Shown here piece by piece: positions 6,881 to 14,340 of a stretch of DNA of 48,811 nt (position 1 is the first letter of the stretch; every line of letters begins with the position of its first letter). The translations under genes and the position numbers were made by a program. The notes under the pieces are model-generated. The model saw nothing but the letters and a program-made list of their open reading frames with translations, was not told the DNA's origin and made no database searches. The DNA lies in the IMG/VR virus record IMGVR_UViG_3300021168_000043, positions 1 through 48,811 of that record. One strand, given 5' to 3'. Origin of the DNA: a virus.

Positions 6881-7786
6881 TTAGGACTCTTCTAAGAATT
6901 CAGTAACAGACTGCCAGTGGTCAGACACGAGTTGTAGATGGGCCTTGGCTTGATCTTCGGCTTCCGTAGCGGCTTCCCAAGCGTCGGCATCCCTTATCCC
7001 CTCCACAGCCTCCCGAATAAGCGCCACAAGCACGGTCGGCTCTAAGGCGTCTAACTCCCAGCTCTCATCCCCATATTCTTCTTGGTACGCCTGAAAGCGG
7101 GCATCCGTGGTTTTAGCGGGGTTGGGCGGAGGATCGAACTCACGGATCTGATCCATGTTAAGCGCCAGCCGCTTCATCCTCACGTCGCCGCGAGTGAAGA
7201 GATTGAGCCGGTCCTGAATATCACGGGTCATATCGAGGCCGGAAGGGTCGTGGTCGCCTAAGTGAAAGATCACCGGCGTCTGCCCCCGCTTCTTATACCC
7301 CTGCAGCCGCATCGCCCCGGCCCACATTTCCGAGGCAGAGGTATAGCCTCTGCACGAGAAGTAGGGCACGTCTAATTCCGTGCATACGCCTGCGATCACG
7401 CCTATGAGGGCGTCCTTCTCGATCCATACTTCAGGCCGCTGCTTCTGGGTGTTCCACTTCTCATGCCGGAACTGATAGGCGCATGCCTCTACGATGGAAG
7501 AGGGGTCGGCCCAATGCGCGTTCTGGCGCACGTTGCGGGTGCGGTCCTCAAGATGCTCCCAGTCGATCAGGCCAGCAAGGCGGGCGTCGTTGATAAGGGA
7601 GCCTAGATTCTTGTAAGACTTCTCCTGGTTCGGGATGAGGTCGCGGGAAACGAATTGGTAGTAGAGCTGGCGGAGAGTGAGGGTGAAGCCTTGGGCTTCG
7701 TACTGGGTGATGATTTCGTTTGCCTTATCGATCATCGCGATGGAGCGGGCGTTAAAGTTCTTGGGCGTATAGCAGATTTTAGGCAT
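6881..7786 (-). CDS. Spo11/TopoVI-A-like TOPRIM protein
   Basis: 301 residues. Near residues 38-47 it has L-R-Q-L-Y-Y-Q-F, like the tyrosine motif of the winged-helix 5Y-CAP domain in Spo11 and topoisomerase VI A. The second half carries a TOPRIM signature: E123 in W-I-E-K-D and D178/D180 in G-D-H-D-P-S-G. Both catalytic parts of a TopoVI-A-type DNA-cleaving enzyme are therefore visible, with no B-subunit ATPase in the window. Similar phage and prophage proteins are mostly unnamed. It overlaps the SLOG gene by 8 bases. Role in DNA cleavage or replication is inferred. Confidence 0.75.
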   Translation of the reverse strand: MPKICYTPKNFNARSIAMIDKANEIITQYEAQGFTLTLRQLYYQFVSRDLIPNQEKSYKNLGSLINDARLAGLIDWEHLEDRTRNVRQNAHWADPSSIVEACAYQFRHEKWNTQKQRPEVWIEKDALIGVIAGVCTELDVPYFSCRGYTSASEMWAGAMRLQGYKKRGQTPVIFHLGDHDPSGLDMTRDIQDRLNLFTRGDVRMKRLALNMDQIREFDPPPNPAKTTDARFQAYQEEYGDESWELDALEPTVLVALIREAVEGIRDADAWEAATEAEDQAKAHLQLVSDHWQSVTEFLEES

Positions 7787-8267
7787 TGAATTTCTCCCAC
7801 TTCCCCCACAGATTCACAACTTCCTTCTTCTGCTCAATCGCATATTTGATACAATTCCAGGTGCCGCCCTTTGAGCCGTCGTGAAGCGCCAGAATCTTAT
7901 CAGCCCGTTGCACCATCCATTGATTACGGGCTTGCATCTTCCAGGCGTCGTAAGTGCCCGCGCACACTACTGTAACGGATTCAGCTTCCTTCAATAGTTT
8001 GAAGTACCGGCGTTGCGTCTCGACGGGCCATAAGTCTGACTGGCCATGAAAAGGTACAGCGGCAATGAATGGTATGGCGGAGTCTACACAGGCGGACGCT
8101 ACCGCCATATCCCATCCATCAGCCATGCCGCAGATTAGCTTCAGGCTGGCGTCGGCGCTGGCCATATTCTCAATTTCTCGCAAGGCGAAGCCCATAAGCT
8201 TCCCTTGAGCGAAAGCTGTAAAGCCGCCTAGTTTAAGCGGTCTATGTCCAGTTGCTGCCCAAATCAT
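7779..8267 (-). CDS. SLOG-family (YpsA/DUF1273-like) protein
   Basis: 162 residues with a Rossmann-like pattern: N-terminal A-A-T-G-H-R-P, then I-C-G-M-A-D-G-W-D near residue 48, and a final strand with L-A-L-H-D-G-S-K-G-G-T. These match the SLOG superfamily (YpsA, TIR-associated and DprA-related nucleotide-binding folds). Members bind nucleotide or nucleic-acid ligands; several work in stress, NAD or defence systems. The gene is coupled to the Spo11-like gene downstream. Its ligand is unknown. Confidence 0.8.
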   Translation of the reverse strand: MIWAATGHRPLKLGGFTAFAQGKLMGFALREIENMASADASLKLICGMADGWDMAVASACVDSAIPFIAAVPFHGQSDLWPVETQRRYFKLLKEAESVTVVCAGTYDAWKMQARNQWMVQRADKILALHDGSKGGTWNCIKYAIEQKKEVVNLWGKWEKFNA

Positions 8268-8374
8268 TTCTTCCTCCGATTCACTGGAAACGCATAAAAC
8301 GACACAAATATCACGGCGTAGGTTGCGGCGGCAAGCAAGATGCCGGAGAGGACCAAGCCTCTAACGATACTCAT
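8264..8374 (-). CDS. 36-residue single-span membrane peptide
   Basis: An N-terminal Arg followed by about 22 hydrophobic residues, then a basic tail ending R-R-K-K. Start and stop overlap both neighbours by 4 bases (ATGA on each side), strong support for translation. It may be a small inner-membrane effector; function unknown. Confidence 0.6.
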   Translation of the reverse strand: MSIVRGLVLSGILLAAATYAVIFVSFYAFPVNRRKK

Positions 8375-8541
8375 CTTCGGCTCGCCTCAAGTTTGGCTGC
8401 GGATAATTTGAACGCTTTTTTCAGCCAGGAGATAAACGACCGCTTGTCGGGATGGCCCCACGTTTCAATTTCGTCGATGATCTCCGCAAAACACTGGTCG
8501 TAACCCTGCTCGAAGTACTTCTGTTTTTCGTCTTCAGTCAT
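8371..8541 (-). CDS. Hypothetical helical protein
   Basis: 56 residues from the ATG at 8541, behind a GGGAAGGGGGAGGGGG tract. The upstream in-frame extension overlaps the next gene and is not used. It is acidic in the middle (E-I-I-D-E-I-E-T-W) and basic at the end. Translational coupling links it to the membrane peptide gene. Not recognised. Confidence 0.6.
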   Translation of the reverse strand: MTEDEKQKYFEQGYDQCFAEIIDEIETWGHPDKRSFISWLKKAFKLSAAKLEASRR

Positions 8542-8750
8542 TGCGGCCCCCTCCCCCTTCCCTTTCTTCCCCAACCCGTCAAGTAATCGACGCCTTCCTC
8601 CCATTGGATCAGCTCGTCGATCTTATCCTTCAGCTCCACCGCCAGATCGTACTGCTTCTGTGGCAGCCCCAGCGCAAGCACATGCTCCATCAGTAAACGG
8701 GCACGGCGGTACTGCTTCTGCTTGGGGCTGATGCTGATGGGATTAGCCAT
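8538..8750 (-). CDS. Hypothetical helical protein
   Basis: 70 residues from the ATG at 8750; the longer ORF start falls inside the upstream gene. Amphipathic helices run from about 10 to 55, with many Gln, Leu and Lys. A UvrB/UvrC-like helical hairpin pattern (L-A-V-E-L-K-D-K-I-D-E-L) is visible: this short motif occurs in UVR domains and in other protein-protein clamps. The C-terminus is a basic Gly/Arg tail. Role unknown. Confidence 0.6.
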   Translation of the reverse strand: MANPISISPKQKQYRRARLLMEHVLALGLPQKQYDLAVELKDKIDELIQWEEGVDYLTGWGRKGRGRGPQ

Positions 8751-9273
8751 GCACAAGCTCCGACGCGGGCACAGGCGTAGGCTTGGGCGTAGGCGTCTTG
8801 AACTCAATCCACGCAAACCCCCGCTTACACTCCGGCGTAGAGCAGTTCTGAAAGAACCGCCCATGATTATCCGTGGGGGCCTTCACCACAAACGCCTTCC
8901 GCATCTCCTTGCACCCAGGACAAGGCGTAAGACTCAGCCCCAGCTTGTAAAGGAGCCGCAGCCTATCCGTAAGCCGCTTTTCCCATCCCTTCACCCGCGT
9001 CACATACTTCTTGATCTTGCTCCCATAAGGCTTATCCGTCTCGATGTCGGCTAACCAGCACCGGATCGAATCTTCCCCAGCGGCGGCGGACGTGCCAGAT
9101 TCGTGGACAGAGGAACGGATGATAATCCCCAGCGTAGGAAGATGCTTATTCGGCACCATCAGATGGTAGGTATGCTCCCCATCCTGCACTCCACGGTAGA
9201 CCCATAGGACGCCGTGTTGGTCGTGAGGGAGAGCGGCCTCGAATTGCTGGCGGGTGAATAGGTCTACAGGCAT
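8743..9273 (-). CDS. Zinc-finger-containing hypothetical protein
   Basis: 176 residues from the ATG at 9273. The N-terminal two thirds are mixed alpha/beta. Near residue 117 a C-P-G-C is followed about 30 residues later by C-S-T-P-E-C, a topoisomerase-like zinc ribbon with an intervening basic and aromatic stretch (F-V-V-K...F-F-Q-N). The tail is Pro/Thr-rich. It probably binds DNA or RNA. It overlaps both neighbours. Confidence 0.65.
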   Translation of the reverse strand: MPVDLFTRQQFEAALPHDQHGVLWVYRGVQDGEHTYHLMVPNKHLPTLGIIIRSSVHESGTSAAAGEDSIRCWLADIETDKPYGSKIKKYVTRVKGWEKRLTDRLRLLYKLGLSLTPCPGCKEMRKAFVVKAPTDNHGRFFQNCSTPECKRGFAWIEFKTPTPKPTPVPASELVHG

Positions 9274-9374
9274 CGGCACATCCCCCAACGCATCAGTGCC
9301 AGATCGAGGCATAAGCCTAAGAACGGGCCTACGCCGAAGAGTACGAGGAGGGAAGTGAAGGAGGGGCGGGTCAT
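9264..9374 (-). CDS. 36-residue membrane peptide
   Basis: One hydrophobic span of about 22 residues after a short basic N-terminus, ending in Cys/Arg. It overlaps the downstream gene by 10 bases and the Ala-rich gene's stop by 4 bases. Packing and hydrophobic profile support it. Function unknown. Confidence 0.5.
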   Translation of the reverse strand: MTRPSFTSLLVLFGVGPFLGLCLDLALMRWGMCRCL

Positions 9375-9949
9375 TTGGTCGCTTCCACAGTAAAGTCCTC
9401 AGACCAAGGTTGTGCTAATCGGGAACGGATTAATGCAAGAGAATTGGCGTGCGATTCTGCCCGTGCAGCATCAGCAGCATCAGCATCAGCAGCAGCATCA
9501 GCTGCAGCATAAGCAGCAGCATCAGCAGCATAAGCAGCATCAGCTGCAGCATAAGCAGCATCAGCTGCAGCAGCATCAGCAGCATCAGCAGCAGCATCAG
9601 CTGCAGCATAAGCAGCATCAGCAGCATAAGCAGCATAAGCAGCAGCATCAGCAGCAGCAGCCCGCGCCTTGCGTCGATTCTCCTCGCTCGGATCATCGGC
9701 CCAACGCTCCGCCGCTTCAATAGCAGCTAACGCTCGTGGGTCCTTCGTGAGGTGTAACACTGTTCTGGCAATCGCGCACGCCACAAGCACGATCTCTTGC
9801 TTTGAGGCCCCATCCTTAGCAGCCCACCACAATAGCCAATCCGCCCGTTCGCATTGCTCCCATGCCTCTTTGGCCGTGCGATCCCCAGCCCATACACGGG
9901 CTTCTTGGCATGCGCCGATTGCTTTTAAGTGTTGCTTAAACGTCATCAT
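9371..9949 (-). CDS. Ala-rich repeat protein of the 'putative immunity protein' type
   Basis: 192 residues from the ATG at 9949, which has AAGGAG about 9 bases upstream. The N-terminal domain (1-95) has the pattern A-C-x-E-A...W-x-x-C-E-R-x-D-W-L-L-W-W and T-V-L-H-L, familiar from a widespread phage and bacterial family often labelled putative immunity protein. Residues about 97-160 are near-pure Ala with Asp and Tyr every few positions (A-D-A-A, A-Y-A-A), encoded by a short tandem DNA repeat. The repeat should form a long helix and may vary in length between relatives. True role unknown. Confidence 0.7.
   Translation of the reverse strand: MMTFKQHLKAIGACQEARVWAGDRTAKEAWEQCERADWLLWWAAKDGASKQEIVLVACAIARTVLHLTKDPRALAAIEAAERWADDPSEENRRKARAAAADAAAYAAYAADAAYAAADAAADAADAAAADAAYAAADAAYAADAAAYAAADAAADADAADAARAESHANSLALIRSRLAQPWSEDFTVEATK
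9465..9660. repeat. Tandem GCAGCATCA/GCAGCATAA-type repeat
   Basis: About 195 bp built from 3-bp-phased variants of GCAGCATCAGCAGCATAA and GCATCAGCTGCAG. It encodes the Ala/Asp/Tyr helix of the gene on the minus strand. The repeat stays in frame throughout. Such repeats expand and contract by slippage. Confidence 0.85.
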
Positions 9950-10001
9950 TCTTTTCCTCTCCTTCACGATCTTACCCCTATTCCTCCCTATTCCTCCCTT
10001 T

Positions 10002-10014
10002 TTCTCCCGGAGAA
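10002..10014. promoter_or_regulatory. Exact copy of the dispersed 13-bp palindrome (intergenic)
   Basis: TTCTCCCGGAGAA in the leader of the Ala-rich repeat gene, followed on the minus strand by AAAAAGGGAGG and, further on, GGGGTAAG. The neighbouring TAGGATTTTTC stretch (10018-10028) is also found beside the copy at 6530, so the two leaders are related beyond the 13 bp. Confidence 0.65.
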
Positions 10015-10043
10015 TTGCATAGGATTTTTCCGTATTTATCCAC

Positions 10044-10073
10044 TTGACACAGTGGATCGATCTAAGCCATAAT
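10044..10073 (+). promoter_or_regulatory. Transposase promoter, apparently leaderless
   Basis: A perfect -35 TTGACA (10044-10049), an 18-bp spacer and CATAAT (10068-10073), one base from consensus. Transcription would begin near 10080, essentially at the ATG (10079), leaving no room for a ribosome-binding site. Either the transposase mRNA is leaderless or a downstream start is used. Confidence 0.6.
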
Positions 10074-10078
10074 TAGGC

Positions 10079-11101
10079 ATGGACTTGATACGGATCGCCA
10101 CCGAATACGGAACCGAGGAAGCCTGCCTGAACTACCTGGAAAAGGCCCGTTGGCCGGAAGGCGTCCGCTGCATTCACCGGAACGAGGAAACCGGAGAATT
10201 GGACTGCCAGTCCGACAAGATCACGAAGTTTTCCACGAAAGAAGGTCAGCGAAAGCCCAAGGCCGGAGAAAAAGAGGGGCGCAAGATCCCCGCACGGCAT
10301 CTCTACCAGTGCCAAGAATGCGGCTACCAGTTCACGGCCAAGACTGAAACCCTGTTCAACGATTCGCACTTGCCCCTAGTGAAGTGGTTCATCGCCGTCA
10401 CGCTGCTTACCAACGCGAAAAAGGGCATGAGTGCGGCACAGCTTCAGCGCGATCTGAAGGTAAACTATCAGACGGCGTGGTATGTATCCCACCGTATCCG
10501 TGAAGCGATGAAGGCAGAAGGCGGCTTATTCGGCGGTACGGTCGAGATGGACGAAACCTACATTGGTGGACGCTTTGACCCACGTCGGCATGAAGAGCGG
10601 CAGACTCATAAGCAAACGGTGATGGGTGTGGTGCAACGCTCGAACGAAGAAAAACCCTCGCAAGTTGTCGCCTTCCCCGTTCCTGGTCGCGGAACGCCAG
10701 TGATTCGCGCAGCCGTTCGGGAGCACGTTGCAAAGGACGCCAAGATCTACACCGACGAATGGTCCGGATATCGCCACATGCGCCACGAGCGCCCAGGTCT
10801 GTTCGAGATAGTCATACACTCGCGCGGTGAGTATGTTCGCGGCGACGTTCACGTGAACACGCTGGAAGGCTTCTGGTCACTATTTGAGCGCCAACTGACC
10901 GGCCAGCACCACTGGGTTTCCGTTAAACATTTGCAGAGGTATTTGGATGAGCGGTGTTGGTCGTACAACAATCGCAAGGAAGCCGACCTATTTCAGGCGG
11001 TCATCATTCGCTTGGCGATAACGGCGGCGCTGCCTTATGCGAAGTTGACCGCTGGACCGAGCGCCTCCCCGCGAACGAAACGTCGCGGCCCTCGCGCCTA
11101 A
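10079..11101 (+). mobile_element. IS1595-family (ISXO2-like) transposase
   Basis: 340 residues. The N-terminal zinc-ribbon region is modified (C-I-H-R-N...C-Q-E-C-G-Y-Q-F). The ISXO2-like DDE domain then carries V-E-M-D-E-T-Y-I-G-G, a second Asp in I-Y-T-D-E-W-S-G-Y, and H-V-N-T-L-E-G-F-W-S near residue 260, the hallmark third segment. It would cut and join its own element's DNA. It reads against the surrounding leftward operon, consistent with an insertion into a phage intergenic gap. I could not find terminal inverted repeats or a target duplication by eye, so the ends are unset (somewhere near 10030 and between 11300 and 11790). Confidence 0.9.
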
Positions 11102-11225
11102 CCTTTGCGGCTATTCCCTGTTTGGTTATCGGCTTCGTGCCGATCAACTTCTTCATGATGGCGTCGAACTCAGTGCGGTCGATGGTCGTGTTTTTTGCCT
11201 CTTCGCTGATATTTTTATTTTTCAT
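11004..11225 (-). CDS. Small ORF antisense to the transposase tail
   Basis: 73 residues from the ATG at 11225 (AAAGG just upstream). TTGCGC and TATGCT, spaced 17 bp, lie upstream as a possible promoter. Residues 1-42 are protein-like (T-E-F-D-A-I-M-K-K-L). The rest is antisense to the transposase end and may not be meaningful. Short genes of this kind accompany some IS1595 elements, so it may be a passenger gene. Confidence 0.4.
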   Translation of the reverse strand: MKNKNISEEAKNTTIDRTEFDAIMKKLIGTKPITKQGIAAKVRREGRDVSFAGRRSVQRSTSHKAAPPLSPSE

Positions 11226-11387
11226 TCGGCCTTTAGGCTCTAGCATAGGGTTGATTGCGTAGTTGCGCAAGGTACCATCTGGACAGCTAGGTGTAAAAAT
11301 ATATGAAGCTTTATAATCTGAACGTTACGGACATTGCGCTACTATCAACTAGTTGAACCGATCCTGCCTTTTTGTGATCATCTGAGC

Positions 11388-11579
11388 ATGCGCAGTTCCT
11401 CTGATAAAGGGCTTGGCAAGATGGCCGAGCTGCTATACGGTGCGATCTCGGAAGTTTCTCTCCCTGAGCGAAAGGCCAGGATTTCGGCCTTCGAGAAGGC
11501 TACGAAAGCATCCGCCAAATCTTCAAAGCAGCCAAAACCCGTGGATCGTCGGGCTTTATCCTCAACTCGTTCACGATAA
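11388..11579 (+). CDS. Possible small ORF in the IS region
   Basis: 63 residues with a plausible helical middle (M-A-E-L-L-Y-G-A-I-S-E-V-S-L-P-E-R-K) and a basic, low-complexity end. It overlaps the better-supported leftward ORF (11500-11736) by 80 bp in convergent orientation. No clear ribosome-binding site. Could be a truncated remnant. Confidence 0.25.
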   Translation: MRSSSDKGLGKMAELLYGAISEVSLPERKARISAFEKATKASAKSSKQPKPVDRRALSSTRSR

Positions 11580-11736
11580 ACGATTTAACATCTTCTTCGC
11601 TTCTGCCGTCGTCGTATAGACGTTTGAGGCCGCGTTTGATGCGCAGTACAAACCTTTTCGTTTCTATATCTACGGGTCTTTTACCGCGTCGTCTCTCCGC
11701 CTGAATTACGTCTTCGATGTCGGAGTTCATGGTCAT
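11500..11736 (-). CDS. Hypothetical basic helical protein
   Basis: 78 residues, charged and helical throughout (R-R-R-G-K-R-P-V-D-I-E-T-K-R-F-V-L), ending L-K-I-W-R-M. It lies between the IS transposase and the phage gene at 11795, in a stretch that is not obviously part of the phage operon. It could be IS cargo or imported DNA. No family recognised. Confidence 0.45.
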   Translation of the reverse strand: MTMNSDIEDVIQAERRRGKRPVDIETKRFVLRIKRGLKRLYDDGRSEEDVKSFIVNELRIKPDDPRVLAALKIWRMLS

Positions 11737-11794
11737 GTCTACGCGGCCCCACTAATTGGGAGCATGGATTTCGTCGCCGATTTTTCCTAGTACC

Positions 11795-12166
11795 TTAAGG
11801 GGTGGGAGGGATGGTACTCAGGGGAATATCGATAATGTGAATCGGGTGGCGATCCGGTTCCCCACAAAGGCAACAAGGCCGGTCAGGGATGCCGCTGCCG
11901 CCGCCCATATCGAAACGGTGAGGCTGATGGGGATTGGGAATAGAAAGTGGTGGCTGCGGCTGCTGCGACGGCAGGGCCGGGGGGTGGGTTACGTCCCAAG
12001 CCCAATCGAAGAGGTCCTGGGGGGCGTCTTCTAAGCCGATGAGGCAACGGGCCAAGGTTTGGAGTTCGGCTTCGGTGAGAATGAGGATGCGGCCTCCGAT
12101 ATAGGCTGGAGGGACGGTGAAGGAGAAGCGTTTGGGCTTGAGAAGTGGATTGGTGGCGGTCATCAT
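11795..12166 (-). CDS. Hypothetical protein with C-x2-C knuckle
   Basis: 123 residues from the ATG at 12166, which overlaps the stop of the upstream gene. The N-terminal half is beta/alpha (P-P-A-Y-I-G-G-R-I-L-I-L-T-E-A-E-L). A Pro-rich linker leads to R-P-C-C-L-C-G-E-P-D-R-H-P-I-H, a small metal-knuckle motif seen in unannotated phage proteins. Located directly after the IS region in the replication operon. Confidence 0.6.
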   Translation of the reverse strand: MMTATNPLLKPKRFSFTVPPAYIGGRILILTEAELQTLARCLIGLEDAPQDLFDWAWDVTHPPALPSQQPQPPLSIPNPHQPHRFDMGGGSGIPDRPCCLCGEPDRHPIHIIDIPLSTIPPTP

Positions 12167-12570
12167 TTTTCGTATTCCATTCTTCGGTCTTCGTATTTTT
12201 TTCCCGGTGTGAAGCGGTAATCCCACCACTGATCTGCGAGGAGGAACATGATTCGTATGGGATGCTCGACGAAGAAGGGCCAACGGGGCTTACGCTCACG
12301 ATGGGATAGATAGTCCGTTTCTCCGGGAGGTAGTCCGAAGCGGATCATCCTCACTTCGGTTTTGAAGTCCATGGCGGGGATAGTGAACGTTTTGAAATCT
12401 ATCTTGGGGGAAGAATCCAACGGTTCATACAGTTCCACGGCATGGAGAGGGCAACGCCGGTAAACCAAGTTGTCTTTGACGATCTCTACGGCGTAGCTGT
12501 CGAGCGTGGCGTAGATATCGGAAAGTCGGCTTTCAGGGGACCAAATCATTTTTAGTTCATCGCTCGTCAT
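12163..12570 (-). CDS. Hypothetical protein downstream of the polymerase
   Basis: 135 residues from the ATG at 12570, overlapping the polymerase stop. The middle has two Cys (R-R-C-P-L-H). The C-terminal half is rich in aromatic and basic residues (W-P-F-F, W-W-D-Y-R-F). No known domain. Coupling to the polymerase gene suggests a replication-linked role (inference). Confidence 0.6.
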   Translation of the reverse strand: MTSDELKMIWSPESRLSDIYATLDSYAVEIVKDNLVYRRCPLHAVELYEPLDSSPKIDFKTFTIPAMDFKTEVRMIRFGLPPGETDYLSHRERKPRWPFFVEHPIRIMFLLADQWWDYRFTPGKKYEDRRMEYEK

Positions 12571-14045
12571 TTGAGGTCCGACCACCTTTCTCCTTCGTCC
12601 GAAGAGGACCGTATTGGGATAGAAAGCGGGGTGGCATGTTCCAACACGTCCGTAGCTACGTCCGCGTAGTCCTTGGCCTGCCCTTTATTCACCTCTGACA
12701 AAATCTCGTCATGCACCTGGGCGAGAGGCAAGCAAACACCACCTTTGTTGAGAAGCTCAGTAATGGGGCAAAGCTCTGCCATTCCTAGTTTTATGGTACC
12801 TGTCGCGCTCGACTGGACCCCGTGATTTCCGGCCTTGCGGAGGCCTTCGTTTTTGATACGTTTATGGACTGAATAGACTTCAGGAACGTAGCGCATACGT
12901 CCGAATGCGTCCCAGACCATGCCCCAGCGGCGGGCACGCGAATACTGAAGCTCAAGCCATTCTTTGATCTTGGCGTAAGTCGCGTACCACTGATTGATGA
13001 GTTCTTCACAACGGGCGAGGGTCCATTTTTGCTCGAATGCGCGGCGCTCCTCATCTGTCCAATTGGGATCTTTGGAAAGCATGATCGATTCCAGGAGTCC
13101 CTGGGCAGTCTGGCCGTAGAGGATGCCGAAGCCTAGGGTCTTAGAGGGGAGGCGCTCGAATTGGGTGAAATATTTGTACGTTCTCTGTTCGTCTATAGAG
13201 GCCACTCCCGATTTGACTTTCTTTTTGAGGGTGGAGATTTCGTTGAGATCGCGCCCGAATATTTCGCATGCGGTCCGATCATGCACATCTTCATCCCTGA
13301 AGAACACATCCATCATCAAAGGGTCTTGTGAGAGATGAGCGGCCCATCGCATCTCGATTTGACTTAAATCATTTGCAACCAACACGTTACCGGGGGAGGC
13401 GATGAAGGCCCCTCGGATCATTTTCCCCAGTACGGTACGGGTCGGCTGATTTTGGATATTGGGATTGAACGCGGCTAGGCGGCCTGTGGCGGCAGTCGTT
13501 ACGGAGAATCTCGGATGGACACGGGAGTTTGAATCTGCCCATTGTTGAAGCGGGAGGACGTAAGTGCCTAGGAGCTTGTCTAGCTCACGCCAATCTAGGA
13601 CTAGGCCACAAGCCGGGTGGCGATCCCGATAAAGCTCAAGCACATCATCAGACGTAGAAGCGCGTTTCTCACTCTTCGTAAGCGGGAGAGGATTGGTGCC
13701 CTGGATCTTGAGATGCCGGAAGAGAAGGCGCTCGACTTGATCCGGGGAGCCTACGTTGAAGGGCTGATAGGAGCCTTTGTGGAAGTCCTGGTAGGAAGGG
13801 CCGATGGAGGCCATTAAGGCTTCTTCTATGCCGAGTTGGCCACGGAAGGATTTTTCTTTGCCGTCGATGATGCGGGTGAAGTGGTGAGAGGTGAAATCGG
13901 ATTGGAGCTGGCGGAGGTAGGGGAGGTCTACACGGATGCCGTTCTGATGAAAGAGCTGGATCATCGGCAAAGCCCCAAAATCCAATCTCCTGACGTTTAC
14001 GGGACTAGGCCGATCGATAAAACGAACGCCGTTGTAGAGCCGCAT
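12567..14045 (-). CDS. Family A DNA polymerase, polymerase domain only
   Basis: 492 residues from the ATG at 14045, one base after the upstream TAA. Motifs in order: T-G-R-L-A-A-F-N-P-N-I-Q-N-Q (about 188-201), motif A D-L-S-Q-I-E-M-R (226-233), motif B K-T-L-G-F-G-I-L-Y-G (302-311) with the Phe that favours dideoxy discrimination, and motif C V-H-D-E (444-447). It begins in the thumb, so the 3'-5' exonuclease domain is missing here; that domain is encoded separately at 16715-18268. Together the two products would form a complete proofreading phage replicase. Confidence 0.95.
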   Translation of the reverse strand: MRLYNGVRFIDRPSPVNVRRLDFGALPMIQLFHQNGIRVDLPYLRQLQSDFTSHHFTRIIDGKEKSFRGQLGIEEALMASIGPSYQDFHKGSYQPFNVGSPDQVERLLFRHLKIQGTNPLPLTKSEKRASTSDDVLELYRDRHPACGLVLDWRELDKLLGTYVLPLQQWADSNSRVHPRFSVTTAATGRLAAFNPNIQNQPTRTVLGKMIRGAFIASPGNVLVANDLSQIEMRWAAHLSQDPLMMDVFFRDEDVHDRTACEIFGRDLNEISTLKKKVKSGVASIDEQRTYKYFTQFERLPSKTLGFGILYGQTAQGLLESIMLSKDPNWTDEERRAFEQKWTLARCEELINQWYATYAKIKEWLELQYSRARRWGMVWDAFGRMRYVPEVYSVHKRIKNEGLRKAGNHGVQSSATGTIKLGMAELCPITELLNKGGVCLPLAQVHDEILSEVNKGQAKDYADVATDVLEHATPLSIPIRSSSDEGERWSDLK

Positions 14046-14046
14046 C

Positions 14047-14340
14047 TTATTTGAGAGTTCTCCCGCAGAATCGGCAGGTGCGGCCAAAGACACGTAATTC
14101 GCCCGGGGAAACGAATGCGCGTTTTAGATGAGCGGCGCGGCCAGAACAGTGGATGCAAACTCCAAGCATCTTCAGAGCAACTACGGCATTGGGCTTAAAC
14201 GGTTTGAACTCCGGCGGTTTGTAGTTAGCGGCCCACTTGCCCAAGGTTGAGCCTAGAGCGGCCCCAGCCATCGAGAAGAGATCTTCCCGGCTGATCGAAT
14301 CTGCGAAGCTGGGGGAAACAGGATTCTTTCTTCGTTTCAT
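14047..14340 (-). CDS. Small Cys-rich protein ahead of the polymerase
   Basis: 97 residues. Two Cys pairs sit in the C-terminal half: C-I-H-C around residue 58 and C-R-F-C near the end, making a likely zinc-binding site. The N-terminus is basic and Ser-rich. It overlaps the upstream gene by 4 bases and ends one base before the polymerase ATG. Could be a DNA-binding accessory protein. Confidence 0.6.
   Translation of the reverse strand: MKRRKNPVSPSFADSISREDLFSMAGAALGSTLGKWAANYKPPEFKPFKPNAVVALKMLGVCIHCSGRAAHLKRAFVSPGELRVFGRTCRFCGRTLK

Noticed and set aside
9465-9660. CRISPR array
   Set aside because: The repeat is short, phased by three and encodes an Ala-rich helix; there are no unique spacers.
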